A stretch of DNA of 64,000 nucleotides from Lachnospiraceae bacterium (GCA_910575155.1 CAJTDX010000009.1:62001-126000); one strand, 5' to 3'. Numbered from the stretch's first letter, positions 17,036-25,207 are shown. Numbers and translations are program-made. Notes: generated by a model not told the origin, from the letters alone.

Positions 17036-18430
17036 ATGAAAAAATATCTGATTTTTATGATAGCCTGCCTTGCAGTCTGTCTGCTGCCATTCGCAGGAAT
17101 GGCCGTTTGGCCGACAACAGTGAGTACGGAAAATAAGGCAATGTCTGAATTTCCAGACTTAAAGGATGCAAAAGGGTCTTTAAATCTGAATTTTTTTAAG
17201 GAGCTGGAAGAATATTTTAATGAACACTTTGCATTCCGCAACGAACTGATTTTTGCGGATGCAAAGATTCAGACAATGGTCTTTGGCGTGTCTAATGTGG
17301 ATACGGTGATATACGGGAAAGACGGCTGGCTGTATTATACTTCCACGTTGGACGACTATCTCGGGAATCACAGGATGACAGAACGGCAGGTATATAATCT
17401 TGCCCATAACCTTTCGTTAGTTCAGCAGTATGTGCAGCAAAACGGGAGCGCTTTTGTTCTGACAGCGCCACCCAATAAAAATACATTGTATGGAGCGCAT
17501 ATGCCATATTATTATTCCTGTATTGTGGATCAAAAGCACAATATAGATGCGCTTACGCCAAAACTTCAGGAACAGGGCGTGTATTATGCTGATTTGCTGT
17601 CGCTGTTTCGCAATGACAATGAGGTTTTGTATTTAAAAAGAGATTCTCACTGGAATGGGAAAGGCGCCCTTGCGGCCTATAACTGCATTATGGATACGCT
17701 GGAGTATGCGCATAAAAATTATGAGGATGCTCCCGTTACCCGCAGCAAAGACGAAGACGGTGATTTGAACCGGATGCTTTACACCGTTTATGGGGAAAAA
17801 GAGCTTAATTATAAATACGAGATCGCGCAGGAATATAAATATGTAAATGAGGTAAAAAGTGTGGAAGACGTCTGGATTGAGACAGAATTACATACAGAAC
17901 ACAGCATGGGAAACGGAAAATTACTGATGTTCCGCGACTCTTTTGGAAATACGCTGATCCCCTTGCTTGCAAATCAGTTTGAGAAAGCATGGTTTACAAA
18001 AGAAGTTCCGTATGGCTTAGAAAGCCTGATGGAGCAGTATGCTCCCGATACCGTTATCTTTGAAAAGGTGGAACGTAATCTCTCTGAGTATATCAAAATG
18101 CCGCCGGTTATTTCTGCACCTGAAGAGAAGGTTCCCAGAGTTGTGGAAACTTTGGAATCCGATACTACAATATCCATGGAGTCTCTGGAATATGATGCGG
18201 ATTATTATAAAATCAGCGGAAGCGTGGAGGAGACTCTTTTGGGAAATGAAACCGATATTGTTGTGGGAATTAACGGCTGCTATTATAAGGCTTATCACAT
18301 TGGAACAAATGATTATGAAGTTTATATTAAAAAGAAGAATATACAGATGGATTCGCCGGACATTGAGGTACTGATAAAGGATCAAAAAGATTATAGAGTG
18401 GTTCAGACAAATGGAAGAGGAGAAATATGA
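17036..18430 (+). CDS. DHHW/AlgJ-like SGNH family protein, partner of the MBOAT O-acyltransferase
   Basis: 464 residues. An N-terminal signal anchor (residues 3-25) is followed by the AlgJ/AlgX-type extracellular domain: STENKAMSEFPDL, FRNELIFADAKI, VIYGKDGWLYY, then LKRDSHWNGKGA (DHHW-type motif) and FRDSFGNTLIPLLA. These proteins receive the acyl group and transfer it to an extracellular glycan. The ATG at 17036 has GAGGAG 7 bases upstream. Its stop overlaps the next gene (ATGA), so the three genes 15603-19383 form one operon. Confidence 0.88.
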   Translation: MKKYLIFMIACLAVCLLPFAGMAVWPTTVSTENKAMSEFPDLKDAKGSLNLNFFKELEEYFNEHFAFRNELIFADAKIQTMVFGVSNVDTVIYGKDGWLYYTSTLDDYLGNHRMTERQVYNLAHNLSLVQQYVQQNGSAFVLTAPPNKNTLYGAHMPYYYSCIVDQKHNIDALTPKLQEQGVYYADLLSLFRNDNEVLYLKRDSHWNGKGALAAYNCIMDTLEYAHKNYEDAPVTRSKDEDGDLNRMLYTVYGEKELNYKYEIAQEYKYVNEVKSVEDVWIETELHTEHSMGNGKLLMFRDSFGNTLIPLLANQFEKAWFTKEVPYGLESLMEQYAPDTVIFEKVERNLSEYIKMPPVISAPEEKVPRVVETLESDTTISMESLEYDADYYKISGSVEETLLGNETDIVVGINGCYYKAYHIGTNDYEVYIKKKNIQMDSPDIEVLIKDQKDYRVVQTNGRGEI

Positions 18431-19383
18431 CAATGAAGATGATGAAAAAAATAATGATGCTTGGTATGGCGGTGTTTCTTATGTCAGGCTTGTGCGGCTG
18501 CAAAAAAGCAATGATGCAGATTAATGACGGCGGCGTAGTGACAAATATAGAAGTATCCGTTCCGGGAACGGTAGAAGAAATTCTGGACGAGGCGGAAATC
18601 GTGTTGAAAGACGGAGATGAAGTAAACCCGCCGCTTAAGACGGAGATTTCCGATACACAGGAAATTGTGATTTTAAGAAAGCATACGATCAGCCTGACAA
18701 TGGACGGCGAGACAAAGGAAGTCGTTATGGCTGGCGGGACCATTCGTGATCTTTTAGAGCAGGAGGGCGTCACTCTTGGAGAAAAGCAGCGTGTCAATTA
18801 TGATTTGGATGAATATCTGACAGAGGGGATGGAAGTGAAAATTGCCAATCAGTTCAACGTAGAGGTACAGTGCGACGGACAAACCCATAATTTTGATACA
18901 GAATCTGCAACAGTCAGTGATGTATTAACGGAATTAAAAATTACAGTGGGAGAGGACGACCGTGTCGTTCCCGCGCTGACTGAAACGGTGACGGACGGTA
19001 TGCAGATTACGGTGAAACGCGTAACGTTTGAAACACTCACAGAAACAGAGACGATTGAATATGAAACTACATATGAAGACGACAGTTCTATGGCGAAGGG
19101 AAAAGAAGAAGTTCGCACAGAGGGGGAGAACGGTGAAAAAGAAATAACCTATAAGGTCACGTATGTAGACGGCGTTGAGGAAGCGAAAGAAGCGGTCGGT
19201 GAAAATGTTACCAAAGAGCCGGTGTCTAAAGTGGTTGTAGTAGGAACAAAAGAGGAATCATCTTCCGGCGGTTCCGGACGCTCTGTGGTATCAAAAAAAG
19301 CATTTTATGACTGTAACGGCTCCGGACATGGGTATTATGAGATAACATACTCAGACGGCAGCGTGGAATATGAAGAATTTTAA
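18427..19383 (+). CDS. DUF348 / G5-domain lipoprotein (YabE-like N-terminal modules)
   Basis: 318 residues. A lipoprotein signal peptide ends in LCGC, with the lipidated Cys near residue 25. Three DUF348-type modules follow (about 35-190), each with the T..E.L.E..I.L...D.V pattern. A G5 domain (about 195-275; VTFETLTETETIEYETTYEDD) follows, then a Ser/Gly-rich linker and a short C-terminal part with Cys. Such proteins sit on the outer face of the membrane and bind cell-wall or glycan material; no catalytic RlpA/Rpf domain is visible. The start overlaps the DHHW gene stop, linking it to O-acylation. Confidence 0.8.
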   Translation: MTMKMMKKIMMLGMAVFLMSGLCGCKKAMMQINDGGVVTNIEVSVPGTVEEILDEAEIVLKDGDEVNPPLKTEISDTQEIVILRKHTISLTMDGETKEVVMAGGTIRDLLEQEGVTLGEKQRVNYDLDEYLTEGMEVKIANQFNVEVQCDGQTHNFDTESATVSDVLTELKITVGEDDRVVPALTETVTDGMQITVKRVTFETLTETETIEYETTYEDDSSMAKGKEEVRTEGENGEKEITYKVTYVDGVEEAKEAVGENVTKEPVSKVVVVGTKEESSSGGSGRSVVSKKAFYDCNGSGHGYYEITYSDGSVEYEEF

Positions 19384-19400
19384 AGGGAAATCCAATCAGA

Positions 19401-19437
19401 GGCGTCAGATGCTGCCAAAACGGCAGCGTCTGGCGCC
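19401..19437 (+). terminator. Strong hairpin after the O-acyltransferase operon
   Basis: GGCGTCAGATGCTGCC pairs with GGCAGCGTCTGGCGCC (two wobbles), a 16-bp GC-rich stem with a 5-base loop. There is no T-run, so it may be a weak terminator or an mRNA-end stabiliser. Confidence 0.45.
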
Positions 19438-19517
19438 ATAACGATCTGCATTCATTGAAAATGCCGGATTCCAATTTGAAAAAAGCAAATTGTGATTTTA
19501 TGCATATAATTTATTAA

Positions 19518-19546
19518 ACCCTTCGGAATTTCCATATCATACATTT
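19518..19546 (+). promoter_or_regulatory. Possible sigma-K-type promoter ahead of the first collagen-like gene
   Basis: AC at 19518-19519, 18-base spacer, CATACATTT at 19538-19546. The sigma-K consensus (Bacillus) is AC, N16-17, CATANNNTA, so the last base and the spacing each deviate by one. CATACATT also fits a sigma-E -10. It lies about 75 bases before the start codon. A mother-cell promoter would suit a spore-surface protein. Confidence 0.35.
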
Positions 19547-19619
19547 TTCCGGAGCGGTTGCCAAAGGTATAGGAGAATGTGTTATCATTCCATACCGAAA
19601 ATGAATGAGGTGGTTTCAA

Positions 19620-20630
19620 TTGAATAATTTTAATAATAATTGGATGTTTAATCCCCCGAATCTGTTTGGCATGGGAAGGAATTACAATAGAAACTGCAGC
19701 CGAAACACAGTTCCAAATTCATCAAATTATAAATCTGAGGAAAACACGGCTGTATCAGATCCTTCTCAGCATACAAACGCCGCAGAAGCGGAAGAAAATG
19801 ATTCTTCTTGTGGTTGTGAGCCGGAACTGGTCGAAGCAGAGAAAACATTTGTTTCCCCCGACTGCTGCTGCCATTGTGCAGAGCGTGGTCCGCAAGGGCC
19901 AAAAGGAGAACCCGGCCCGCCCGGCTGTCCCGGAGAACGTGGAGAGCCCGGTCCGCCCGGCTGTCCCGGAGAACGTGGAGAACCCGGCCCGCCCGGCTGT
20001 CCCGGAGAACGTGGAGAGCCCGGCCCGCCCGGCTGTCCCGGAGAGCGTGGAGAGCCAGGACCTCAGGGGCCGAGAGGCGAGCCTGGTCCGCCCGGTTATC
20101 CTGGAGAGCGTGGAGAGCCAGGGCCTCAGGGTGTTACAGGCCCGCAAGGACCTCAGGGGGCGACAGGACCTCAGGGACCAAGGGGAGAAGAAGGCGCGCG
20201 CGGTCCGGCCGGTCCGCCTGGTTATCCGCAAAACAGTGCATTTGCATCATTTACAGGTCAGGATCTTATTTTACCGCAAAACGCCAGACTTCCGCTTAAA
20301 GCAGATATAAAGGATATCACAAAAAATATTTCTCTTTGTGATGAATATTCCATATCGCTGACGCCCGGATATTATACCGTTTATTATTATATTTCTGCGG
20401 TATTAAAAAGGAGTGGCTGTATAAAACTTACACCGATCGTTGACGACTGTCCGCAGTGGGAATTTGCTGCATACGCAGAATCAGTGAAGCGCAAAGAAAT
20501 ACTTGTAATATCAAGGTATTTTATGATAAAAATCCCCAGCCCTTCCATACTGTTCTTTGCATGGGACGCTTCTGCGGGAGTTTCTCCAGTCAATATGAAT
20601 CTGAGTATAGAAAAGCTTGGCAGACAATAA
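19620..20630 (+). CDS. Collagen-like repeat protein with Cys-containing triplets (probable spore-surface protein)
   Basis: 336 residues from TTG at 19620, chosen because GAGGTGG lies 6 bases upstream; the in-frame ATG at 19605 has no Shine-Dalgarno and overlaps it. Residues 1-70 are Asn-rich. A Cys cluster (SSCGCE, then CCCHC) precedes uninterrupted G-X-Y triplets at about residues 90-204, including four copies of [12 protein letters not shown]. The C-terminal domain (about 205-336) is a non-repetitive, beta-type region like the heads of BclA-type exosporium proteins, but with little sequence identity visible to me. It is probably transcribed with the glycosyltransferase 24 bases downstream. 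Function is inferred: a trimeric filament on the spore surface. Confidence 0.8.
   Translation: MNNFNNNWMFNPPNLFGMGRNYNRNCSRNTVPNSSNYKSEENTAVSDPSQHTNAAEAEENDSSCGCEPELVEAEKTFVSPDCCCHCAERGPQGPKGEPGPPGCPGERGEPGPPGCPGERGEPGPPGCPGERGEPGPPGCPGERGEPGPQGPRGEPGPPGYPGERGEPGPQGVTGPQGPQGATGPQGPRGEEGARGPAGPPGYPQNSAFASFTGQDLILPQNARLPLKADIKDITKNISLCDEYSISLTPGYYTVYYYISAVLKRSGCIKLTPIVDDCPQWEFAAYAESVKRKEILVISRYFMIKIPSPSILFFAWDASAGVSPVNMNLSIEKLGRQ
19905..20048 (+). repeat. Four tandem 36-bp repeats encoding collagen triplets
   Basis: Units at 19905, 19941, 19977 and 20013 differ at only one to three bases each and encode [12 protein letters not shown]. Diverged copies continue to about 20110. This is a coding tandem repeat prone to copy-number change without frameshift (36 = 12 codons). 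Confidence 0.9.
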
Positions 20631-20654
20631 GTTCAGAAGGAGGGAGAATCTGAG

Positions 20655-21731
20655 ATGGCGACAATAAGCCTTTGCATGATTGTCAAAAATGAAGAAATGC
20701 ATATTGCACGCTGTCTTGACAGCGTAGCGGAACTTGTAGAGGAAATTATTATTGTGGATACTGGTTCAGCAGACCGTACGGCAGAAATAGCGGCTGATTA
20801 TACAGCAAACGTTTATTCCTATCCCTGGAACGATGATTTTTCTGACGCCAGAAACTATTCTTTTTCGAAAGCGTCTATGGATTATTGTATGTGGATGGAC
20901 GCCGATGACGTTCTCGAAGAAACGGAAAAGGATAAATTTCTGCAGTTAAAACAGAGTTTGTCGGCGGATGTGGATATTGTAATGATGAAATATCATACTT
21001 CATTCGATGAAGCTGGCAAACCTTCTTTTTCTTATTATAGAGAGAGATGGATTCGGAATGATGCTCAATACCGCTGGGTTGGCGCAGTTCATGAAGTAAT
21101 TCCTCCAAGCGGTCATATTGTTTATTCAGACCTTGCCATTTCTCACAGAAAAATGAAGTCCGGTGATTCCGACCGAAATCTGAGAATATACCAGAAAATG
21201 CTTGCGGAGGGAAAAAATCTGGAACCGCGGCATCAATATTATTATGGACGGGAGTTATATTATCACAGGCAGTATGAAGAGGCTGTTTCGGTATTGGAAC
21301 AATTTATGCTCTCAGAAGAGGGATGGATTGAAAATAAAATAGAAGCGTGTTCTGTCTGTGCCAGATGTTATGATCAGATGGGACGGGAACAATCTGCGCT
21401 GAATACGCTTTTGCGGAGCATGAGCTTTGATTTGCCAAGAGCGGAATTGTGCTGCGAAATCGGGAAACATTTTTTTGACCATGAAAACTACCACATGGCT
21501 GTTTATTGGTATGAAACTGCATTGAACAGACCCAAAAATGAATGTCTGGGAGGGTTTGTCCTTCCGGATTGCTATGATTATATCCCATTTTTACAGTTAT
21601 GCGTATGCTTTGACAGAATGGGAGACCGAAAGAAGGCAGAAGAATACAATGAAAGGGCGGGGACCTGTAAGCCTTATTCCAAAGCGTATCTTTTTAATAA
21701 AGAGTATTTTGATAAACTTAAGATTTCTTAG
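20655..21731 (+). CDS. Family 2 glycosyltransferase with TPR-like C-terminal half
   Basis: 358 residues. The N-terminal GT-A domain starts ISLCMIVKNEEMHIARCLDSV and continues with IIIVDTGSADRTAEIA and the WMDADDVLE metal-binding DxD-type motif (about residues 77-85). From about residue 180 the protein is helical, with TPR-like pairs (YYYGRELYYHRQYEEAVSVLEQF and similar). This SunS/TibC-like layout is seen in glycosyltransferases that modify proteins. The gene lies between two collagen-like genes, so O-glycosylation of Thr in their G-X-T triplets is the likely role (inference). GAAGGAGGG precedes the ATG. A terminator overlaps its stop. Confidence 0.85.
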   Translation: MATISLCMIVKNEEMHIARCLDSVAELVEEIIIVDTGSADRTAEIAADYTANVYSYPWNDDFSDARNYSFSKASMDYCMWMDADDVLEETEKDKFLQLKQSLSADVDIVMMKYHTSFDEAGKPSFSYYRERWIRNDAQYRWVGAVHEVIPPSGHIVYSDLAISHRKMKSGDSDRNLRIYQKMLAEGKNLEPRHQYYYGRELYYHRQYEEAVSVLEQFMLSEEGWIENKIEACSVCARCYDQMGREQSALNTLLRSMSFDLPRAELCCEIGKHFFDHENYHMAVYWYETALNRPKNECLGGFVLPDCYDYIPFLQLCVCFDRMGDRKKAEEYNERAGTCKPYSKAYLFNKEYFDKLKIS

Positions 21732-21760
21732 AGCGTGTTTCAGGCACGCTCTAATTTTTT
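21729..21760 (+). terminator. Terminator after the glycosyltransferase gene
   Basis: TAGAGCGTG pairs with CACGCTCTA; the stop codon is inside the stem, and TTTTTT follows. It ends the collagen-like/GT transcript. Confidence 0.8.
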
Positions 21761-21885
21761 ATTTTATAGGAGGTTCCTTCGGAATCCCTGTAAAATAAAA
21801 AACAATGATCGCACTGCGTCGGAACAGAAATATGCCGCTAAAGCGTGAAAGTATCTTTTCTGTAGAATAAAAATCTAATATGTAC

Positions 21886-21963
21886 ACGCGGTGCATCAAA
21901 GCGGCCAGATCCCTCAGGAATGAGAGATTCAGGGAATGGATGCGGACTTGTCCGATTTGTTTG
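21886..21963. repeat. Dispersed intergenic repeat, copy A
   Basis: The order caaagcggccag, tccctca.gaatgag, then gcggacttgtccgatttgtt matches the copies at 31750-31815 and 31855-31924 (caaagcgtccaag, ccctcatgagtgagg, gcgggcttgcccactttgtt). A short hairpin (TCCCT/AGGGA type) lies in the middle. It is probably a REP-like extragenic element. Confidence 0.5.
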
Positions 21964-21972
21964 CAAAATGTA

Positions 21973-21999
21973 ACAAATTTTGGAAATATACATAAATTG
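21973..21999 (+). promoter_or_regulatory. Possible sigma-K-type promoter of the second collagen-like gene
   Basis: AC at 21973-21974, 16-base spacer, CATAAATTG at 21991-21999; consensus AC, N16-17, CATANNNTA, so only the last base differs. It is the closest such match in the region and lies 60 bases before the start codon. Confidence 0.45.
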
Positions 22000-22058
22000 T
22001 CTGTAGAAATATAATAAAATATTATATTTTCAGATAATTAAGAAAGGATGTGGTTTTT

Positions 22059-23876
22059 ATGAATCAGAATAATTCATGTGGAAATTGTGATAATCAATGC
22101 CATCCGCCATGTTGTGAACGCGGTCCAGCGGGACCGAAAGGCGATCAGGGTCCTATGGGACCTCAGGGAATCAAAGGTGATCCTGGCTGTCCGGGTCCAA
22201 AAGGTGACAGAGGTGATCCAGGTCCTATGGGAGCGCAGGGCATTCCAGGTGTTCCGGGAGCGAGAGGGCCAAGAGGAAATACAGGTCCGGTAGGTCCTAC
22301 CGGAAATACAGGTCCGAGAGGTTATGCCGGACCGAGAGGTTATGCCGGACCTCAGGGAATCCAGGGTGTACAGGGTGTACGCGGTGATATTGGTCCCAAA
22401 GGAGATCCTGGCTGTGAAGGTCCCAAGGGAGATATCGGACCTCAGGGTCCGGCAGGACCAACAGGCCCGGCAGGCCCGGCAGGTCCGCAAGGAGAGATCG
22501 GACTTCAGGGTCCGAGAGGTATTCCAGGCCCGACGGGAGCAACGGGAGCGACAGGTCCTATGGGTCCGCAGGGCGTGACGGGGTCTCAGGGCATTCAGGG
22601 CGTGACAGGTCCGATTGGTCTGCAAGGTCCGAAAGGATGCCAGGGAGATGATGGTCCAATGGGAGCGACAGGCCCGACGGGAGCAACAGGCCCGACAGGA
22701 GCGACAGGAGCAACGGGAGCGGATGGAGCGGCAGGTCCGACAGGAGCAACGGGAGCAACAGGAGCGGATGGAGCGGCAGGAGCAACAGGTCCGACAGGAG
22801 CAACGGGAGCAACAGGAGCGACGGGAGCGGATGGAGCGGCAGGTCCGACAGGAGCAACAGGAGCGGATGGAGCAACAGGAGCGACAGGAGCCGATGGGGC
22901 AACAGGTCCGACAGGAGCAACAGGAGCAACAGGAGCGGATGGGGCAACAGGCCCGACAGGAGCAACGGGAGCGGATGGGGCAACAGGCCCGACAGGAGCA
23001 ACAGGAGTCGATGGAGCAACAGGCCCGACAGGAGCAACAGGAGCGGATGGGGCAACGGGAGCGACAGGCCCGACAGGAGCAACAGGAGCGGATGGAGCAA
23101 CAGGCCCGATAGGAGCAACAGGAGCGACAGGCCCGACAGGAGCAACGGGAGCGACGGGGGCAACAGGAGTCGATGGAGCAACAGGCCCGACAGGAGCAAC
23201 GGGAGCGGATGGGGCAACAGGTCCAACAGGAGCGACAGGGGCAACAGGAGCGGATGGGGCAACGGGAGCGACGGGGGCAACAGGAGTCGATGGAGCAACA
23301 GGCCCGACAGGAGCAACAGGGGCGACAGGTCCAACAGGAGCGACAGGTATTGCAGGTACAGGAGCGATCATTCCCTTTGCATCCGGACTCCCGGTTTCTT
23401 TAACAACAATTGCCGGAGGACTTGCGGGACTTCCAGCTTTTGTTGGTTTCGGAAGCAGCGCGCAGGGTCTTACGCTTCTGGGGTCCACAATTGATATTAC
23501 AAATGCCAGCGGAACGCTTTCGAACTTTGCATTCCAGGTTCCGCGTGCCGGAATCATTACTTCATTCAGCGCATTCTTTAGTACCACGGTATCGCTTTCT
23601 TTAATCGGTTCCACTGTTACAGTAAATGCGCAGCTCTATCAGTCAACAACGCCGAACAATGTATTTTCTCCGATTGCCGGAACCTTGATTAATCTGACTC
23701 CGTCACTTTCCGGAGTTGTATCTGTCGGTACATTGTTAAACGGCGCACTTACAGGACTCAATATCCCGGTAACGACGCAAACCCGTCTGATGCTGGTATT
23801 TTCAGCGACAGCGAGCGGCTTGTCATTGCTCAATACGGTTGTGGGATATGCAAGCGCAGGTTTAAGTATAAATTAA
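22059..23876 (+). CDS. BclA-like collagen-like glycoprotein (probable exosporium filament)
   Basis: 605 residues from ATG 22059 (AAAGGA about 11 bases upstream; GTG 22050 is the alternative). A short Asn/Cys-rich N-terminus is followed by unbroken G-X-Y triplets from about residue 22 to 434. The first half is mixed ([12 protein letters not shown]). The second half is Thr-rich ([14 protein letters not shown]), the type used for O-glycan attachment in BclA. The C-terminal domain (about 435-605, from [14 protein letters not shown] to [12 protein letters not shown]) matches the BclA C-terminal head fold found in spore-forming Firmicutes. A terminator follows. It is the best candidate for the spore's external nap. 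A long Leu/Pro-rich frame on the opposite strand is a by-product of the repeats. Confidence 0.9.
   Translation: MNQNNSCGNCDNQCHPPCCERGPAGPKGDQGPMGPQGIKGDPGCPGPKGDRGDPGPMGAQGIPGVPGARGPRGNTGPVGPTGNTGPRGYAGPRGYAGPQGIQGVQGVRGDIGPKGDPGCEGPKGDIGPQGPAGPTGPAGPAGPQGEIGLQGPRGIPGPTGATGATGPMGPQGVTGSQGIQGVTGPIGLQGPKGCQGDDGPMGATGPTGATGPTGATGATGADGAAGPTGATGATGADGAAGATGPTGATGATGATGADGAAGPTGATGADGATGATGADGATGPTGATGATGADGATGPTGATGADGATGPTGATGVDGATGPTGATGADGATGATGPTGATGADGATGPIGATGATGPTGATGATGATGVDGATGPTGATGADGATGPTGATGATGADGATGATGATGVDGATGPTGATGATGPTGATGIAGTGAIIPFASGLPVSLTTIAGGLAGLPAFVGFGSSAQGLTLLGSTIDITNASGTLSNFAFQVPRAGIITSFSAFFSTTVSLSLIGSTVTVNAQLYQSTTPNNVFSPIAGTLINLTPSLSGVVSVGTLLNGALTGLNIPVTTQTRLMLVFSATASGLSLLNTVVGYASAGLSIN
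22671..23352 (+). repeat. Thr-rich collagen triplet array (9-bp based tandem repeat)
   Basis: About 680 bp of near-identical 9/18/27-bp units (GGAGCAACAGG, GGAGCGGATGG and variants) encoding GAT, GPT and GAD triplets. Expect strain-to-strain length variation and assembly collapse here. Confidence 0.9.
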
Positions 23877-23892
23877 TATCGAAAGATCATAT

Positions 23893-23931
23893 AAATCCCG
23901 GAGGTTGCGTAAGTTTACGCCTCCGGGATTT
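23893..23931 (+). terminator. Terminator after the BclA-like gene
   Basis: AAATCCCGGAGG...GCGTA pairs with TACGC..CCTCCGGGATTT; a long stem with AT-rich base. There is no long T-run beyond TTT, but placement 16 bases after the stop supports the call. Confidence 0.7.
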
Positions 23932-24020
23932 GGGTAAATAAAAGAAGTGCAGCCCTTAAATTTCAATGCATCAGAACAGCGGCATCCGGGAATATTATAA
24001 AAAAATCAGGAAAGGACAGT

Positions 24021-24074
24021 ATGATTGTGGAAAAATCATACAGGCAGCATTATGTGTACAGCGGTAACTTATAA
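24021..24074 (+). CDS. Possible 17-codon upstream ORF overlapping the bile salt hydrolase start
   Basis: ATG at 24021 has an excellent AGGAAAGG (24009-24016) 4-5 bases upstream and runs out of frame with the hydrolase to TAA at 24072, past the hydrolase ATG at 24052. It could set translation of the hydrolase by reinitiation, or the same Shine-Dalgarno could serve the in-frame TTG at 24025. No family resemblance. Confidence 0.3.
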   Translation: MIVEKSYRQHYVYSGNL

Positions 24075-25035
24075 AACAAAAGATTTTTACTTTGGAAGAA
24101 CACTGGATTATAATTTTTCTTATGGAGAGAACGTCTTAATTACGCCCAGGAATTATCCGTTCCATTTCAGGGAACAGGGAAGCATAACTTCTCATTACGC
24201 TATGATTGGCATGGCGTGCGCCGCGGAGGATTATCCGCTGTATTACGAGGCGGTGAACGAGAAAGGTCTGGGAATGGCGGGACTGAATTTTCCGGGAAAT
24301 GCGGCGGCAAGAGAAAAGCAAGAGGGAAAAGATAATATTGCTCAGTTTGAATTGATCCCCTGGATACTCAGTCAATGTTCCAGTGTAAAGGAAGCGCGGC
24401 AATTACTGGAAAAAACAAATTTATGGAATATTCCGTTCAGTGAGAAACTTCCCCTTGCGCAGCTCCACTGGATGATTTCAGACAGTCAGGCGTCCATCGT
24501 GGCAGAATTTGTAAAAGACGGGCTGCATATATATGAAAATCCGGTGGGCGTACTGACAAATAATCCCACTTTTGATAAGCAGATGTCCGCGTTAAATAAT
24601 TATATGAATTTATCCGCAAAATCGCCGGAAAACAGATTTGCAGCAGGGCTGGATCTGAATGTGTACAGCCGGGGAATGGGAGCCATAGGGCTTCCCGGAG
24701 ATTTATCTTCCCAGTCAAGATTTGTGAGGGCGGCGTTTGTACGCATGAACTCCGTTTCCGCGGAGGGGGAAGCAGAAAGCGTCAGCCAGTTTTTCCATAT
24801 CCTGAATGCGGTGGAACAGCAGCGGGGCTGCTGTGAACTGGAAAGCGGAGAATATGAAATAACCATCTATACCTGCTGTTGTAATGCTGATAAAGGCATC
24901 TACTATTATACCAGCTATGACAATCATCAGATTACGGCCGTGGAGATGCACAGGGAAAACCTGGACAGCAGAGAACTGATCTGGTTTCCGCTGATGAAAG
25001 AAGAGCAAATCAGGCGGTTCTCAAAGTTTCATTAA
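24052..25035 (+). CDS. bsh: Bile salt hydrolase / choloylglycine hydrolase family (Ntn hydrolase)
   Basis: 327 residues from ATG 24052, which gives Met-Cys so that Cys2 is the N-terminal nucleophile after Met removal. Other active-site residues of the family are present: Arg and Asp in FGRTLDYNF, Asn in NEKGLGMAGLNFPG, Asn in GVLTNNPTF, Arg in SQSRFVRAAF. The sequence follows Clostridium perfringens CBAH throughout, including HWMISD and YYYTSYDNHQI. It cleaves glycine/taurine from conjugated bile salts (penicillin V acylation is the family alternative). The ribosome binding site at this ATG is weak; a TTG at 24025 with a better site would add nine residues ahead of Cys. It fits a gut habitat. 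Confidence 0.92.
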   Translation: MCTAVTYKTKDFYFGRTLDYNFSYGENVLITPRNYPFHFREQGSITSHYAMIGMACAAEDYPLYYEAVNEKGLGMAGLNFPGNAAAREKQEGKDNIAQFELIPWILSQCSSVKEARQLLEKTNLWNIPFSEKLPLAQLHWMISDSQASIVAEFVKDGLHIYENPVGVLTNNPTFDKQMSALNNYMNLSAKSPENRFAAGLDLNVYSRGMGAIGLPGDLSSQSRFVRAAFVRMNSVSAEGEAESVSQFFHILNAVEQQRGCCELESGEYEITIYTCCCNADKGIYYYTSYDNHQITAVEMHRENLDSRELIWFPLMKEEQIRRFSKFH

Positions 25036-25089
25036 TGACCGGATGGAGCAATAGTGATTTTGCGCAAACATATTTACCAGAAATAGTTA

Positions 25090-25118
25090 TTGACAAAAAC
25101 TTAAAAGGAGCATATAAT
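25090..25118 (+). promoter_or_regulatory. Consensus sigma-A promoter of the MATE exporter gene
   Basis: TTGACA (25090-25095), exactly 17 bases, TATAAT (25113-25118): a perfect match. Transcription would start near 25125, only about 8 bases before the terminator-like hairpin described next. Confidence 0.88.
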
Positions 25119-25132
25119 TTCAAACACAACAG

Positions 25133-25173
25133 AGAACCACATGGGTCACAGGCTGTCCAGGTGGTTCTTTTTT
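25133..25173 (+). terminator. Terminator-like hairpin in the 5' leader of the MATE gene (possible attenuator)
   Basis: AGAACCAC (25133-25140) pairs with GTGGTTCT (25161-25168), extended by TGG/CCA inside, and is followed by TTTTTT. Being downstream of a perfect promoter and upstream of the MATE start codon, it would abort most transcripts unless a ligand, protein or alternative fold prevents it. Confidence 0.65.
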
Positions 25174-25207
25174 GAGGCAATTTGATCAGAGAAAGGAAGT
25201 GGCTGCT

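Larger units (their letters stand above)
21732..22058. other. 327-bp intergenic region between the GT and the second collagen-like gene
   Basis: It holds the terminator arm, a second palindrome (21758-21802: TTTATTTTA...TAAAATAAA arms around GGTTCC/GGAATCC), a copy of a dispersed repeat (21886-21963), a sigma-K-like site (21973-21999) and an AT-rich leader. No ORF is convincing. Confidence 0.6.

Noticed and set aside
19666-20310. Other + strand frames over the first collagen-like gene
   Set aside because: They are frame-shifted readings of the same 36-bp repeat.
22671-23352. CRISPR-like array
   Set aside because: The repeats are contiguous without unique spacers and are in frame with a collagen-like protein.
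22558-23614. Long minus-strand frames (Leu/Pro- or Val/Ala/Pro-rich) across the collagen gene
   Set aside because: They mirror the G-X-Y repeat on the coding strand, lack starts with ribosome binding sites, and have extreme composition.
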